Source: Nitrospira sp. (GTDB lineage: Bacteria; Nitrospirota; Nitrospiria; Nitrospirales; Nitrospiraceae). From it: a stretch of DNA of 64,000 bases. A program made the position numbers and the translations under genes. Shown here piece after piece: positions 35,825-44,010 of this stretch (its first letter is position 1; the number at the start of each line of letters is the position of its first letter). The notes below the pieces were generated by a model. That model saw only the letters and a program-made list of their open reading frames with translations. It ran no database searches and was not told where the DNA came from. The stretch lies in assembly GCA_024760545.1 (NCBI GenBank), contig CP060501.1, positions 1,525,501-1,589,500 on the forward strand, in the 5' to 3' direction.

Positions 35825-38800
35825 GGCGTATCCTCCGGCAAGTGCGCGACACTCGGTTGGTCGGCCGTGACGACCCGTTGAGCTCTCCGCTTGGTCAATT
35901 TGCGGATCAAGACATAGAACAACGGAACGAAAAATATTGCAAGGAACGTGGCCGCCAACATGCCGCCCATGACACCCGTCCCAATTGACTGACGGCTTGC
36001 CGCTCCCGCCCCGCTGGCGACGACCAACGGGATCATACCGAAAATAAACGCCATTGACGTCATGATGATCGGCCTGAACCGTAACCGAGCCGCTTCGACC
36101 GTCGCTTCGATCAGGGAACGACCGCCCTCATAGCGGGTGTTGGCGAATTCGACGATCAGAATGGCATTCTTAGCGGACAGGCCGATCAACGTCACGAGGC
36201 CGATCTGGAAATAGATATCGTTTTCGAAGCCTCGAAGCCACACGGCCGTCAGCGCTCCGAAGACCGCGAACGGCACGGCCAGAATCACCGCAAACGGAAC
36301 GACCCAACTTTCAAACTGCGCCGCCAACACCAGGAAGACCATCAATAATCCGATCACAAACACCTGGCCCGACTGTCCACCGACCCGCCGCTCTTGAAAC
36401 GAAATGTTGCTCCAATCGATCGCATAGCCCTGCGGAACCAGCACGTCCTTCGCCACCCGTTCCAATGCCTCAAGCGCTTGTCCCGAGCTGAACCCGGGAG
36501 CGGCAGCGCCGAGCACGAGCGCCGTATTGTATCCATTGAAGTGATTCACAGGATCCGGTCCGCTTTGATACTCCGCCGTCACGACCGTATCGAGCGGAAT
36601 CATATGGGTGGCCCGTTCGCTTCGCGCCCGCACGTAGATTTTCGACAGATCCTGCGGCGTCGACCGGTACTCAGCCTCCGCTTCCGTCTGCACATGATAC
36701 ACACGACCGAACTTCACGAAGTCGTTGATGTAGAAATTGCCGAAGTACGCCTGGAGCGTATCGAAAATATCCGAAATCGGAATCCCCATTGCCTTGGCCC
36801 GCTCCCGATTCACGTTGGCAAAGAGTCTCGGCGAGGAGACGCGGAAATTCGTCCCGATGCGTCCGATCGCAGGGTCTTTTTGCGCCCGCTCGACAAACTG
36901 CTGCGCGACCATCGCGAACTTTTTGAAATCACCGCCGCTCGGATCCTGAATTTGCGCCGAAAACCCGCCGACGGCGCCCACTCCACGAATCGCCGGCGCA
37001 TTGAAGGCCAGCAGCAACGCCTCTGGAATTTTGGCAAACTCTCCGTAGGCCGCACCGACCAGGGCCTTGGCATGGTACTGAGGCTCCGTCCGTTCATCCC
37101 ATAACACCAGCGGGACAAACATCGTCGCGGAGTTCGGCCCTCTGGTGCCGAACACGAAGTTCTGTCCGGTCAACGCATCGGTGGAATGAACCGCCGGAAT
37201 CGCCTGAAAAAACCGCTCGACTTTTTCGAGGACCGCCTCGGTCCGCTGCTTCGACGCGCCGTCAGGCAGTTGTGCCACGACGATAAAGTAGCCTTGATCT
37301 TCCTCGGGAAGAAAACTTTTCGGCAACGTCTGGAAAAGTCCCACACAGACGGCGAGCAGCAGGCCGAATACGGCCATGACACGAATCGGCCTGACTAAGA
37401 GCGCGGCGACCGTGTTCGTATAGCCATGCTGCGTCCGCCCGAATATACGATCGAAGACAACCCAGAACCCGCTTCGCTTTCCATGCTGCGGCGTGAGCAC
37501 GACGCCGCAAAGGGCCGGACTGAGCGTCAGCGCCACAAACCCTGAGAAGGTCACCGAGAGCGCAATGGTCGCCGCAAACTGTTTATACAGCGCCCCGGTG
37601 ATGCCGCCGATGAATCCGACCGGCACAAACACCGAGACGAGAACCAAAACAATCGCGACGACGGGCGCTGTCACCTCGTTCATCGCCCGCTTGGCGGCTT
37701 CCTTCGCGGAAATCCGATCCTCCCGCATGTGTCGCTCAACGTTCTCCACCACAACAATGGCGTCGTCCACTACAATCCCGATCGCCAGCACCATCCCAAA
37801 TAGGGTAATCGTATTGATGGAGAACCCGAGCGCATAGAGACCGATGAAGGTCCCGATCAACGACACGGGCACGGCAACAGTGGGAATGATGGTCGCTCGC
37901 CAGGTCTGCAAGAACAAATATACGACGAGCACAACCAACACCATCGCTTCCAACAGCGTCTTCACCACTTCCTTGATCGACACTTCAATGAAGCGGGTGG
38001 TGTCGTACGGGGTATCGTAGGACACGCCGGCTGGGAAATTCTTGGATAGTTCTTCCATCTGAGCCCGCGTGCGGCGCACCGTATCGAGCGCGTTCGCGCC
38101 GGGAGACAGGAAGGTCAGGAGAAACGTCGTGGGCTTGCTGTTCCAACGGCCCTCCAAGCCGTATGACTGAGCCCCCAATTCAACACGCGCCACATCCTTG
38201 AGCCGAACCGTGGAGCCGTCCGGAAGAGCGCGAACGATCATCTCCTCGAAATCCTTCACCTCCGTCAACCGGCCTTTCGTGATGATCGGGATCGTCAGCT
38301 CCGTCCCTTTCGGGGCCGGTTCACGTCCAATCGTCCCAGCCGGGTAATCCCGATTCTGTTCACGGATGACGGCCGTAATGTCACTCGGTGTCAGATCAAG
38401 TTTCGCCATTAACAGCGGGTTGAGGATGATCCGCATGCTGTACGTTTGCTGTCCGAACACCAGCGCATCTCCCACGCCTTTGACCCGCTTCAGATCATCG
38501 ACGATCCGAAGCGTGGCATAGTTCGACAGGAAGACGGCGTCGTGCCGTGGATCGGTCGACTTGAGGGCAACCACCAACACGAGATCGGGAGAGAGCTTCT
38601 TCACCGAGATCCCCTGACGGACCACGTCCGGGGGAAGCTGAGGCTCGGCGAGTTTTTCGCGGTTCTGAGTTTGAACTTGGGCGATGTCCGGATTGGTGCC
38701 GATCTCAAACGTCAACTTGATCGAGACGTGTCCATCGTTACTGCTGGTTGATTCGTAGTACAGCAGGTTGTCGACGCCGGGCAGCGTGACCTCGATCGGA

Positions 38801-38991
38801 CGAGCGACGGCTTCGGCCGCCACTTCTGCGCTGGCACCGGGATAATCCGCATCGATCTGCACCACCGGTGGAGTGATTTCAGGGAACTGCGCGACCGGCA
38901 GGAACTGCATGGCGAGCAGCCCCATCACGACCACAACGATCGAGACCACCGATGCGCGAATCGGCCGGTCGATAAACACGTTCGAAATCAC
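35821..38991 (-). CDS. HAE1-family RND efflux pump, system 1
   Basis: A 1056-residue inner-membrane proton-driven pump of the AcrB type. Twelve helices and two large periplasmic loops are inferred from the length and layout. The N terminus MISNVFIDRPI, the fourth-helix GIVVDDAIVVVEN with its paired acids, the LSPALCGV motif and the C-terminal FVPLFYVLIR are all canonical. Hydrophobic drugs, dyes or lipids are typical substrates, but none can be named. It lies nine bases after the adaptor gene and overlaps the outer-membrane factor gene. Confidence 0.95.
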   Translation of the reverse strand: MISNVFIDRPIRASVVSIVVVVMGLLAMQFLPVAQFPEITPPVVQIDADYPGASAEVAAEAVARPIEVTLPGVDNLLYYESTSSNDGHVSIKLTFEIGTNPDIAQVQTQNREKLAEPQLPPDVVRQGISVKKLSPDLVLVVALKSTDPRHDAVFLSNYATLRIVDDLKRVKGVGDALVFGQQTYSMRIILNPLLMAKLDLTPSDITAVIREQNRDYPAGTIGREPAPKGTELTIPIITKGRLTEVKDFEEMIVRALPDGSTVRLKDVARVELGAQSYGLEGRWNSKPTTFLLTFLSPGANALDTVRRTRAQMEELSKNFPAGVSYDTPYDTTRFIEVSIKEVVKTLLEAMVLVVLVVYLFLQTWRATIIPTVAVPVSLIGTFIGLYALGFSINTITLFGMVLAIGIVVDDAIVVVENVERHMREDRISAKEAAKRAMNEVTAPVVAIVLVLVSVFVPVGFIGGITGALYKQFAATIALSVTFSGFVALTLSPALCGVVLTPQHGKRSGFWVVFDRIFGRTQHGYTNTVAALLVRPIRVMAVFGLLLAVCVGLFQTLPKSFLPEEDQGYFIVVAQLPDGASKQRTEAVLEKVERFFQAIPAVHSTDALTGQNFVFGTRGPNSATMFVPLVLWDERTEPQYHAKALVGAAYGEFAKIPEALLLAFNAPAIRGVGAVGGFSAQIQDPSGGDFKKFAMVAQQFVERAQKDPAIGRIGTNFRVSSPRLFANVNRERAKAMGIPISDIFDTLQAYFGNFYINDFVKFGRVYHVQTEAEAEYRSTPQDLSKIYVRARSERATHMIPLDTVVTAEYQSGPDPVNHFNGYNTALVLGAAAPGFSSGQALEALERVAKDVLVPQGYAIDWSNISFQERRVGGQSGQVFVIGLLMVFLVLAAQFESWVVPFAVILAVPFAVFGALTAVWLRGFENDIYFQIGLVTLIGLSAKNAILIVEFANTRYEGGRSLIEATVEAARLRFRPIIMTSMAFIFGMIPLVVASGAGAASRQSIGTGVMGGMLAATFLAIFFVPLFYVLIRKLTKRRAQRVVTADQPSVAHLPEDTP

Positions 38992-39000
38992 AAATGATCC

Positions 39001-40185
39001 TTACTGAGGAGCGGCGGGGGCAGACTCCGTCCGTGACGCATTCGCTGCAACCCATGGCACGGCCTTCACCGGCGCGCCGGGGCCGATCCTCATCAGCCCG
39101 TTCACGACTACACGGTCGCCCGTATTCAGGCCTCTATCGATCAGCCATTGATTCCCCTTCCAGTCGGACGCAATCACGTCTCGAATTTCGACCTTTTCGT
39201 CCCGATTGATCACGTAGACAAAGGGTCCTTGGGGACCTTGCAAGACGGCTCGTTGAGGAATGAGGACGGCGTCCGTTTTCGTGTCACCGGTGAATCGCAC
39301 CTTCACAAACTGTCCGGGCAGCAGCGTGCGCTGTGGGTTGGGGAACGTGATTCTGACTTGACGCGAGCTGGTTTCTGTTCGCAGGCCGGGCTCCAAGAGA
39401 TCAAGGGCCCCTTCATGGGCATAGGCCGTGCCATCCATGAGCGTGAGGCGGCCTCGTAATTGGTACACCCCTGGGTGCGTGATTATTTTTGACTCGATAT
39501 CGCGCCGCCGCTTCAGGATGAACGACTCGGGTACGTTTACGACCACATACATAGGATCGACACGGTGAATCGTGGTCAGCAAATCGGTTTGAGCTGAGAC
39601 CAATCGTCCTTCATAGTAGCGGCTGCGCTCAATAATTCCGCTGATCGGTGCCGTAATGAGGGTGTTATCGAGATCGAATTGGGCCTTGATGAGATCAGCC
39701 TGTGCTCCTTGCACCGCCGCGTCGGCCGACAACTCTTCTGCGACAGCATCGTCGACATCTTTCTGACTGACCGCCTGGTCCGCCAGCAACGGTTTCACGC
39801 GAGCCAGGTCTTGCTTGGCTTGGACCACGCGCGCCTCCGCCTGCGCAATCTTGGCCTTGGCGCTCGCAGCAGCGGCCTTGAAGGGGACGGGATCGATCTG
39901 ATAGAGACGATCGCCCTTCTTCACGTCACGGCCTTCCGGATAGAAAACCGCCTTCAGGATTCCCGTGACTTGCGGGCGAATCTCCACCGGACGGGAGGCC
40001 TCGGCTTGACCGATAAATTCAGGTTCATCGGGGACCGTCTGCGTCTGTACAGTGACGACCTCCACTTGCGGCACTTCCTGTGCAGGCATCGAACCGGCTT
40101 CTTGCTTACAGCCAACCGACAGCGTCATGGCCGCGACAACAAGCCACGCTGAGACATAGTGCGCCGATTTCCGATCCATCAACAT
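39001..40185 (-). CDS. RND periplasmic adaptor (membrane fusion protein), system 1
   Basis: A 394-residue adaptor with an N-terminal lipobox-like SVGC (Cys26) anchor. It has the lipoyl halves around PEFIGQAEASRPVEIRPQV and FDLDNTLITAPISG, an alpha-helical hairpin between them, and beta-barrel and membrane-proximal domains after. It links the RND pump to the outer-membrane channel. The ATG at 40185 (or 40179) follows GAGG; the longer frame from 40227 has no binding site. It is the first gene of the minus-strand operon. Confidence 0.93.
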   Translation of the reverse strand: MLMDRKSAHYVSAWLVVAAMTLSVGCKQEAGSMPAQEVPQVEVVTVQTQTVPDEPEFIGQAEASRPVEIRPQVTGILKAVFYPEGRDVKKGDRLYQIDPVPFKAAAASAKAKIAQAEARVVQAKQDLARVKPLLADQAVSQKDVDDAVAEELSADAAVQGAQADLIKAQFDLDNTLITAPISGIIERSRYYEGRLVSAQTDLLTTIHRVDPMYVVVNVPESFILKRRRDIESKIITHPGVYQLRGRLTLMDGTAYAHEGALDLLEPGLRTETSSRQVRITFPNPQRTLLPGQFVKVRFTGDTKTDAVLIPQRAVLQGPQGPFVYVINRDEKVEIRDVIASDWKGNQWLIDRGLNTGDRVVVNGLMRIGPGAPVKAVPWVAANASRTESAPAAPQ

Positions 40186-40323
40186 GCCACCATCCTCGTT
40201 GAAAAGCCGATCAGCGTGCAATGGCAAGATAAAGACGTCATTCTACCCAGGGGCGTGAGACAGCGGCAAGCCCAAGACAGGCAGGATTTCTCCAGATCGC
40301 GGTGAGATTTACACAACCGCAAG

Positions 40324-40665
40324 TTACGTTTCATTCGGTGTGATCATCGAACCGATCTTGTCACCATTCCTACACGACGGATGACGCCTGCCGACCCCCG
40401 TGATCTCTTCGACAATACACCGGGTCAAACAGCCCGACGCCCGCAATTCCACGCCATCCTGCCACAGACGAGCTAGAAGCGTCTTGCCGGCGGCGTCGAT
40501 AAACGTCACGCCGGTCAAATCGATCATCGTGCATTTCTGCTGATTTTCGACCACGACACGGCAATACGTCTTGAGTTCCTCTACCCAGGGACCAGCAAGA
40601 CGCCCTTCAATGATGAGCGAAACTCCCTGCAAGGCCGTATCTCGCTGACCGGTGATCTTTAACAT
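40324..40665 (-). CDS. STAS-domain protein
   Basis: A 113-residue cytoplasmic protein with the STAS fold: an N-terminal strand region (VSLIIEGRLAGPWVEELK) and the central MIDLTGVTFIDAAGKTLL, where anti-sigma-factor antagonists carry the phosphorylatable Ser or Thr. Here the equivalent position is Asp-Ala-Ala, so classical phosphoregulation by a kinase is doubtful. AAGGA before the ATG overlaps the stop of the zinc-ribbon gene, which points to coupling. It closes the cassette that starts with the small membrane protein at 41593. Confidence 0.8.
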   Translation of the reverse strand: MLKITGQRDTALQGVSLIIEGRLAGPWVEELKTYCRVVVENQQKCTMIDLTGVTFIDAAGKTLLARLWQDGVELRASGCLTRCIVEEITGVGRRHPSCRNGDKIGSMITPNET

Positions 40666-40675
40666 CAACGTATCC

Positions 40676-40930
40676 TTACAGGAGTCTTCCTTCGGAGGTT
40701 CGACCCAGATCACTTCTGAGTTGCGATTGCCGATTTTGGAGAATGACCGGATCAATCACTTCCCCACATTGTACACAACGTCTGACCAGAAAATCGGCAC
40801 GCGAGTGACCAACCATGGAATCGAACGACTCCTCAGCGACCATAAGTCCCGTGCATCTGAAGCATCGTGTGGAACCAGCCGGACTCTCCTGCCAGTTCAG
40901 AGCTTTTTCATATAATCCCGCCGTTGCCAT
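40676..40930 (-). CDS. Zinc-ribbon small protein
   Basis: An 84-residue protein with CxxC knuckles Cys23/Cys26 and Cys52/Cys55, spaced 26 residues, exactly as in the 44-residue product of 21187-21321. Shared flanks GLMV after the first knuckle and DPVI after the second support homology. It has an extra N-terminal 20 residues and a C-terminal basic tail. GGGAGG precedes the ATG. It lies between DoxX and STAS genes in one tight operon. A metal-binding regulatory role is inferred; the biochemical function is unknown. Confidence 0.78.
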   Translation of the reverse strand: MATAGLYEKALNWQESPAGSTRCFRCTGLMVAEESFDSMVGHSRADFLVRRCVQCGEVIDPVILQNRQSQLRSDLGRTSEGRLL

Positions 40931-40952
40931 GATTAACCTCCCTTGTTCAACC

Positions 40953-41438
40953 TTACGCAGGTTTCATCACGGGCGCCCGCAAGACTCGCTGGCCCACCTC
41001 AAGCCGATGGGCAATGACGCCGTCCAACGCCCACTTTCCTCCACCGATCACGACAAGTGCGGCGCTCATGGCAATGACCAGCAAGTGATATTCGAAGCCT
41101 TCTCCCTGCTGCTGCCCAAACCAGTTCATGAAAAATCCCTGTGACCAATGCACAGTGGCGATCGCGCCGATCATGATCGCGATGAAACTTGCTGCGGTGA
41201 AGCGAGTCAACAATCCGGCGATCAATCCAAGACTACCCAGAGACTCCCCCATGATGACGAGAAAGGCCACGAGCCACGGCAGTCCCATCTTCTGAGTGAA
41301 GAATCCCATCGTTCCTTCGAAGCCGTTACCGCCGAACCAGCCCAGCAACTTCTGCGCACCATGGGCGAAGATCACCGCCCCAAGTCCAACCCGCAAAATC
41401 AACCCCGCCCATGAATCATCGGTCTTAAAAAATGACAT
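40953..41438 (-). CDS. DoxX-family membrane protein
   Basis: A 161-residue membrane protein of the DoxX family: four hydrophobic helices, the conserved RVGLGAVIFAHGAQKLLGWFGG, in parts, near the N terminus and LVAFLVIMGESLGSLGLIAG in the second helix. DoxX relatives occur in thiosulfate:quinone oxidoreductase and in oxidative-stress membrane complexes. AGGTGC with GGAGG sits before the ATG. It follows the 46-residue membrane protein by 14 bases and precedes the zinc-ribbon gene by 22 bases. Confidence 0.88.
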   Translation of the reverse strand: MSFFKTDDSWAGLILRVGLGAVIFAHGAQKLLGWFGGNGFEGTMGFFTQKMGLPWLVAFLVIMGESLGSLGLIAGLLTRFTAASFIAIMIGAIATVHWSQGFFMNWFGQQQGEGFEYHLLVIAMSAALVVIGGGKWALDGVIAHRLEVGQRVLRAPVMKPA

Positions 41439-41452
41439 GGCGCACCTCCAGG

Positions 41453-41593
41453 CTATCTACGATTGATGGAGGAGAGCACTCGACGACGTCCGACTGCCCT
41501 CGACATTGCATGCTTGATCGACATCCTTGTCATGACCAACGGCAACGCGATGAGCGCGGCGTACCACAAGCTCCATAGAATTACGTCTTGCAT
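41453..41593 (-). CDS. Small membrane protein (46 residues) heading the DoxX operon
   Basis: A short gene of 46 codons. The product begins MQDVILWSLWYAALIALPLV, a single hydrophobic helix, followed by a basic tail with RAVGRRR. The sequence before the ATG contains GGAGGTGATCC, a nearly perfect match to the 16S anti-Shine-Dalgarno. It ends 14 bases before the doxX ATG. A sigma-54-type promoter lies about 45 bases upstream of its start. I do not recognise the family. It is too short to be seen by length cut-offs. Confidence 0.65.
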   Translation of the reverse strand: MQDVILWSLWYAALIALPLVMTRMSIKHAMSRAVGRRRVLSSINRR

Positions 41594-41636
41594 TGGATCA
41601 CCTCCAGTTCCCTCAATTGATGCTACTTATGCCTAT

Positions 41637-41652
41637 GGCAAGAGGCATTCCA
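41637..41652 (-). promoter_or_regulatory. Sigma-54-type promoter for the small-protein/DoxX/zinc-ribbon/STAS operon
   Basis: Read on the minus strand the sequence is TGGAATGCCTCTTGCC: TGG and TTGC with GG-N10-GC spacing, the invariant core of sigma-54 (RpoN) promoters (consensus TGGCAC-N5-TTGCA). The predicted start of transcription is near 41626, about 33 bases before the ATG at 41593. The sigma-54 activator gene lies just upstream on the same strand. Confidence 0.55.
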
Positions 41653-41776
41653 ATCTGTACCCTCGCGAGACTAGGTTGCTAACCTATTGTATTCTCAGCT
41701 GAATGTCGTTTCTCTTCATCGAGAGACGGTATTGCCGACTACGCCATGACGAGGCGACGAAGACGATGGGTCGTCA

Positions 41777-41798
41777 TGTGACGAAATGGTTCGTCACA
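41777..41798. promoter_or_regulatory. Perfect inverted repeat, putative enhancer site
   Basis: The arms TGTGACGAA and TTCGTCACA are perfect 9-bp complements around ATGG. The repeat is centred about 160 bases upstream of the predicted sigma-54 transcription start, the usual distance for an activator-binding site. The gap from 41653 to 41926 holds no other gene. Confidence 0.55.
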
Positions 41799-41926
41799 CG
41801 ATAGGAATGGAGGCGCTTAAGGGATGTTGCCTCTGAATGAGAATAACCGCTGGGTCTTGACGCGTACCGGAGGAGAATTGAGACCGACTACTGCAACGAC
41901 AGACTGCCAGGTGACAAGACCAACCT

Positions 41927-43468
41927 TTACTCGAGAGGGCGGGTGATACCGAGCTTCTGCATCTTTGATTGGAGGGTCGTTCGTTTAATCCCTAATCGGG
42001 CCGCGGCACCCGAGGGGCCGCCGATGACCCACTTTGTCTCACGCAAAGCGCGCAAGATCTGCTCACGTTCTGCCTCTTCAAGCGTCGCCGGAGAGCCGAG
42101 CGAAAGCGGATGGTCGTTCTGCAGTTCTCTGATGGGCACATGCAGATCCGTCCCCTGCGTCAGAATGACGGAACGCTCGATGAGATTCTCCAATTCGCGA
42201 ACGTTGCCGGGCCAGGCGTAGCGGGAGAGCATGTCGAGCGTCCTGGCGGGAACCGTTTGGATATCTTTCTTCATGCGGACGGCGTAATGCTGGGTGAAAT
42301 AGCGAACGAGGACAGGAATGTCCTCTCTGCGTTCGCGCAAGGGCGGCAAGGTCACCGGAAACACATTCAGCCGATAGTACAAGTCACTGCGAAACTGCTT
42401 CGCTTCCACCAAACTCTTGAGATCTCGGTTTGTGGCGGCTACCAGGCGCACGTCAACACGAATGGTCTTGGTGCTACCCAATCGTTCGAATTCCTGCTCT
42501 TGCAGCACACGAAGCAGCTTCGATTGTAACTCCAACGGGATTTCCCCCACTTCGTCGAGGAAGATTGTCCCTTTATCGGCCAGCTCGAATCGGCCGGCTT
42601 TCTGAGAAATAGCACCCGTGAAAGCGCCCCGCTCGTGTCCGAAGAGTTCGCTTTCCAACAGGCCGGTCGGAATGGCGGCACAGTTCAGCTTGACGAACGT
42701 GCGCTCGCTACGGCCGCTCAGTCGATGGACGGCGCGGGCGATGAGTTCCTTCCCGGTCCCGGTTTCCCCTTGAATGAGCACCGTCGAATCCGTCGGAGCC
42801 ACGACTTCGACTTGTTTCAAGACCTGCATGAGCGCGTGGCTGTCGCCGATGATATCCTCAAATCCGTGTTCTATGCGCAGCTCTTCTTCGAGATAGAGTT
42901 TTTCTTTGGCGAGTTTGTCCTTAAGTTCTTCAATTTGCTGAAAGGCCAGAGCATTTTCCACTGCGACAGCCACTTGTTTGGCGACTTGCTGGAGAAACTC
43001 TAAATCCGTGTCGCTATAGGCCTCTTTCTGCAAACTCAAAAAGCCCATCGCACCCATTCGTCCTCTCGACGTGGACAAAGGGACGAAGCAAAACGACTGT
43101 GTCCCATCCTCCTTCATGAGTTCAATGACCTTTGGCCAGCGGAGCTCTTCCGAGAGGTTCGGGACCAACAGTGGCTGTTGCATTTGCCACACCAATCCGG
43201 CAGGACAATCTTCAATCGCCACCTCATGCCCGCCCACGAGATCAGCCGGCACATTGGCCTGGATCGTATGTAACCGCATCACCTTCTTGACGGGATCATG
43301 GAGGGATAAATCCACATAATTGACCTGCACAACACGAGGTAGACGGTGAGCCAAATCATGGAAGAGCTGATCGAGGTCTCGCTGCGCAGAGATCGCCTGT
43401 GCGACCTCCAAGAGTGCCTGATAACGCTCCGCGAGCGTCTCGCAGGGACTTATGCTCGACCGATCCAT
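41927..43468 (-). CDS. Sigma-54-dependent transcriptional activator with GAF domain
   Basis: A 513-residue enhancer-binding protein. Residues about 20-175 are a GAF-type sensor, followed by a helical linker (180-200) and the AAA+ domain: Walker A GETGTGKE (234-241), GAFTGA (281-286), Walker B IFLDEVGE. A Fis-type helix-turn-helix (AARLGIKRTTLQSKMQKL) ends the protein. GAF without a receiver recalls NorR/FhlA, so a small ligand rather than phosphorylation may trigger it. A promoter of sigma-54 type and an inverted repeat lie downstream, before the DoxX operon, making that operon a likely target. Confidence 0.94.
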   Translation of the reverse strand: MDRSSISPCETLAERYQALLEVAQAISAQRDLDQLFHDLAHRLPRVVQVNYVDLSLHDPVKKVMRLHTIQANVPADLVGGHEVAIEDCPAGLVWQMQQPLLVPNLSEELRWPKVIELMKEDGTQSFCFVPLSTSRGRMGAMGFLSLQKEAYSDTDLEFLQQVAKQVAVAVENALAFQQIEELKDKLAKEKLYLEEELRIEHGFEDIIGDSHALMQVLKQVEVVAPTDSTVLIQGETGTGKELIARAVHRLSGRSERTFVKLNCAAIPTGLLESELFGHERGAFTGAISQKAGRFELADKGTIFLDEVGEIPLELQSKLLRVLQEQEFERLGSTKTIRVDVRLVAATNRDLKSLVEAKQFRSDLYYRLNVFPVTLPPLRERREDIPVLVRYFTQHYAVRMKKDIQTVPARTLDMLSRYAWPGNVRELENLIERSVILTQGTDLHVPIRELQNDHPLSLGSPATLEEAEREQILRALRETKWVIGGPSGAAARLGIKRTTLQSKMQKLGITRPLE

Positions 43469-43548
43469 ACGCGCAAGTATGGACTACCGATCAACGGCAG
43501 CTCAAGGGGTCTCATCATTAAGCCGACAACCAGAGGCCTCACTGGACG

Positions 43549-43785
43549 TCAGAGGGTTTTGTGTGTCCCGTCGCAGTACGGCGGGGTCTTGGTCTGCTTG
43601 CACTGACACAAGGCGACTTCCTGTTTCTCTGTGAGCGTAAATTCGACCGGCTCGATCCCGGTACCTTGGTGGGATCCGTCACAGAACGGCTGATCCCTCG
43701 AACGCCCACATTGACACCAATAGTAGGTTCCCGGGTCCAATGACAATACCGCCGGCTGCTTGGCTGCAATGCGTGGCTGTCCCAT
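43549..43785 (-). CDS. CDGSH iron-sulfur protein with two CDGSH domains
   Basis: A 78-residue protein with two CDGSH motifs. The first cluster site is Cys24, Cys26, Cys35, His39 (CQCGRSRDQPFCDGSH) and the second is Cys60, Cys62, Cys71, His75 (CQCKQTKTPPYCDGTH). Each would bind a 2Fe-2S cluster by three Cys and one His, as in mitoNEET. The ATG at 43785 follows GAGGGAGG. It is 80 bases upstream of the sigma-54 activator on the same strand, so they may share a transcript. Role: electron or cluster transfer, by family. Confidence 0.93.
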   Translation of the reverse strand: MGQPRIAAKQPAVLSLDPGTYYWCQCGRSRDQPFCDGSHQGTGIEPVEFTLTEKQEVALCQCKQTKTPPYCDGTHKTL

Positions 43786-43927
43786 GAGTGTTCCTCCCTC
43801 GGTCATGGTTAAGTCGGACTACGCGGCCAAAGTATACCGTTTCATGACGCACTTCGCACCGCCTCCTTGCGCGAGTCCCTTCGACCGCTTCCCTCTCACA
43901 CTCGATCTGCCCTCTACAGACCCCTTA

Positions 43928-43979
43928 CGATTGATTCATGAAGAGGCGGTATTACTCACCTCCTCTATGGTATTTTCGT
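43928..43979 (+). promoter_or_regulatory. 52-bp leader element, copy 1 (upstream of the universal stress gene)
   Basis: The stretch starts CGATTGATTCATGAAGAGGC and ends CTATGGTATTTTCGT. It matches 51569-51620 at 47 of 52 positions with no gap. It ends 31 bases before the GTG start of the stress protein gene. Two copies ahead of unrelated stress genes suggest a shared promoter, operator or leader. Confidence 0.65.
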
Positions 43980-44010
43980 ATCCTCCGTTTGCAGCTCCAC
44001 GGAGTTCGTT

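Larger units (their letters stand above)
41594..41926. other. Regulatory intergenic region without genes
   Basis: About 330 bases between the sigma-54 activator gene and the small membrane protein. It contains the sigma-54-type promoter (41637-41652) and the perfect inverted repeat (41777-41798) and a second TCGTCA/TGACG pair near 41771-41783. I see no supported gene on either strand. Confidence 0.6.

Noticed and set aside
41463-41702. 79-codon plus-strand frame over the small membrane protein
   Set aside because: No ribosome binding site and no recognisable product; the minus strand has a near-perfect ribosome site and an operon context.
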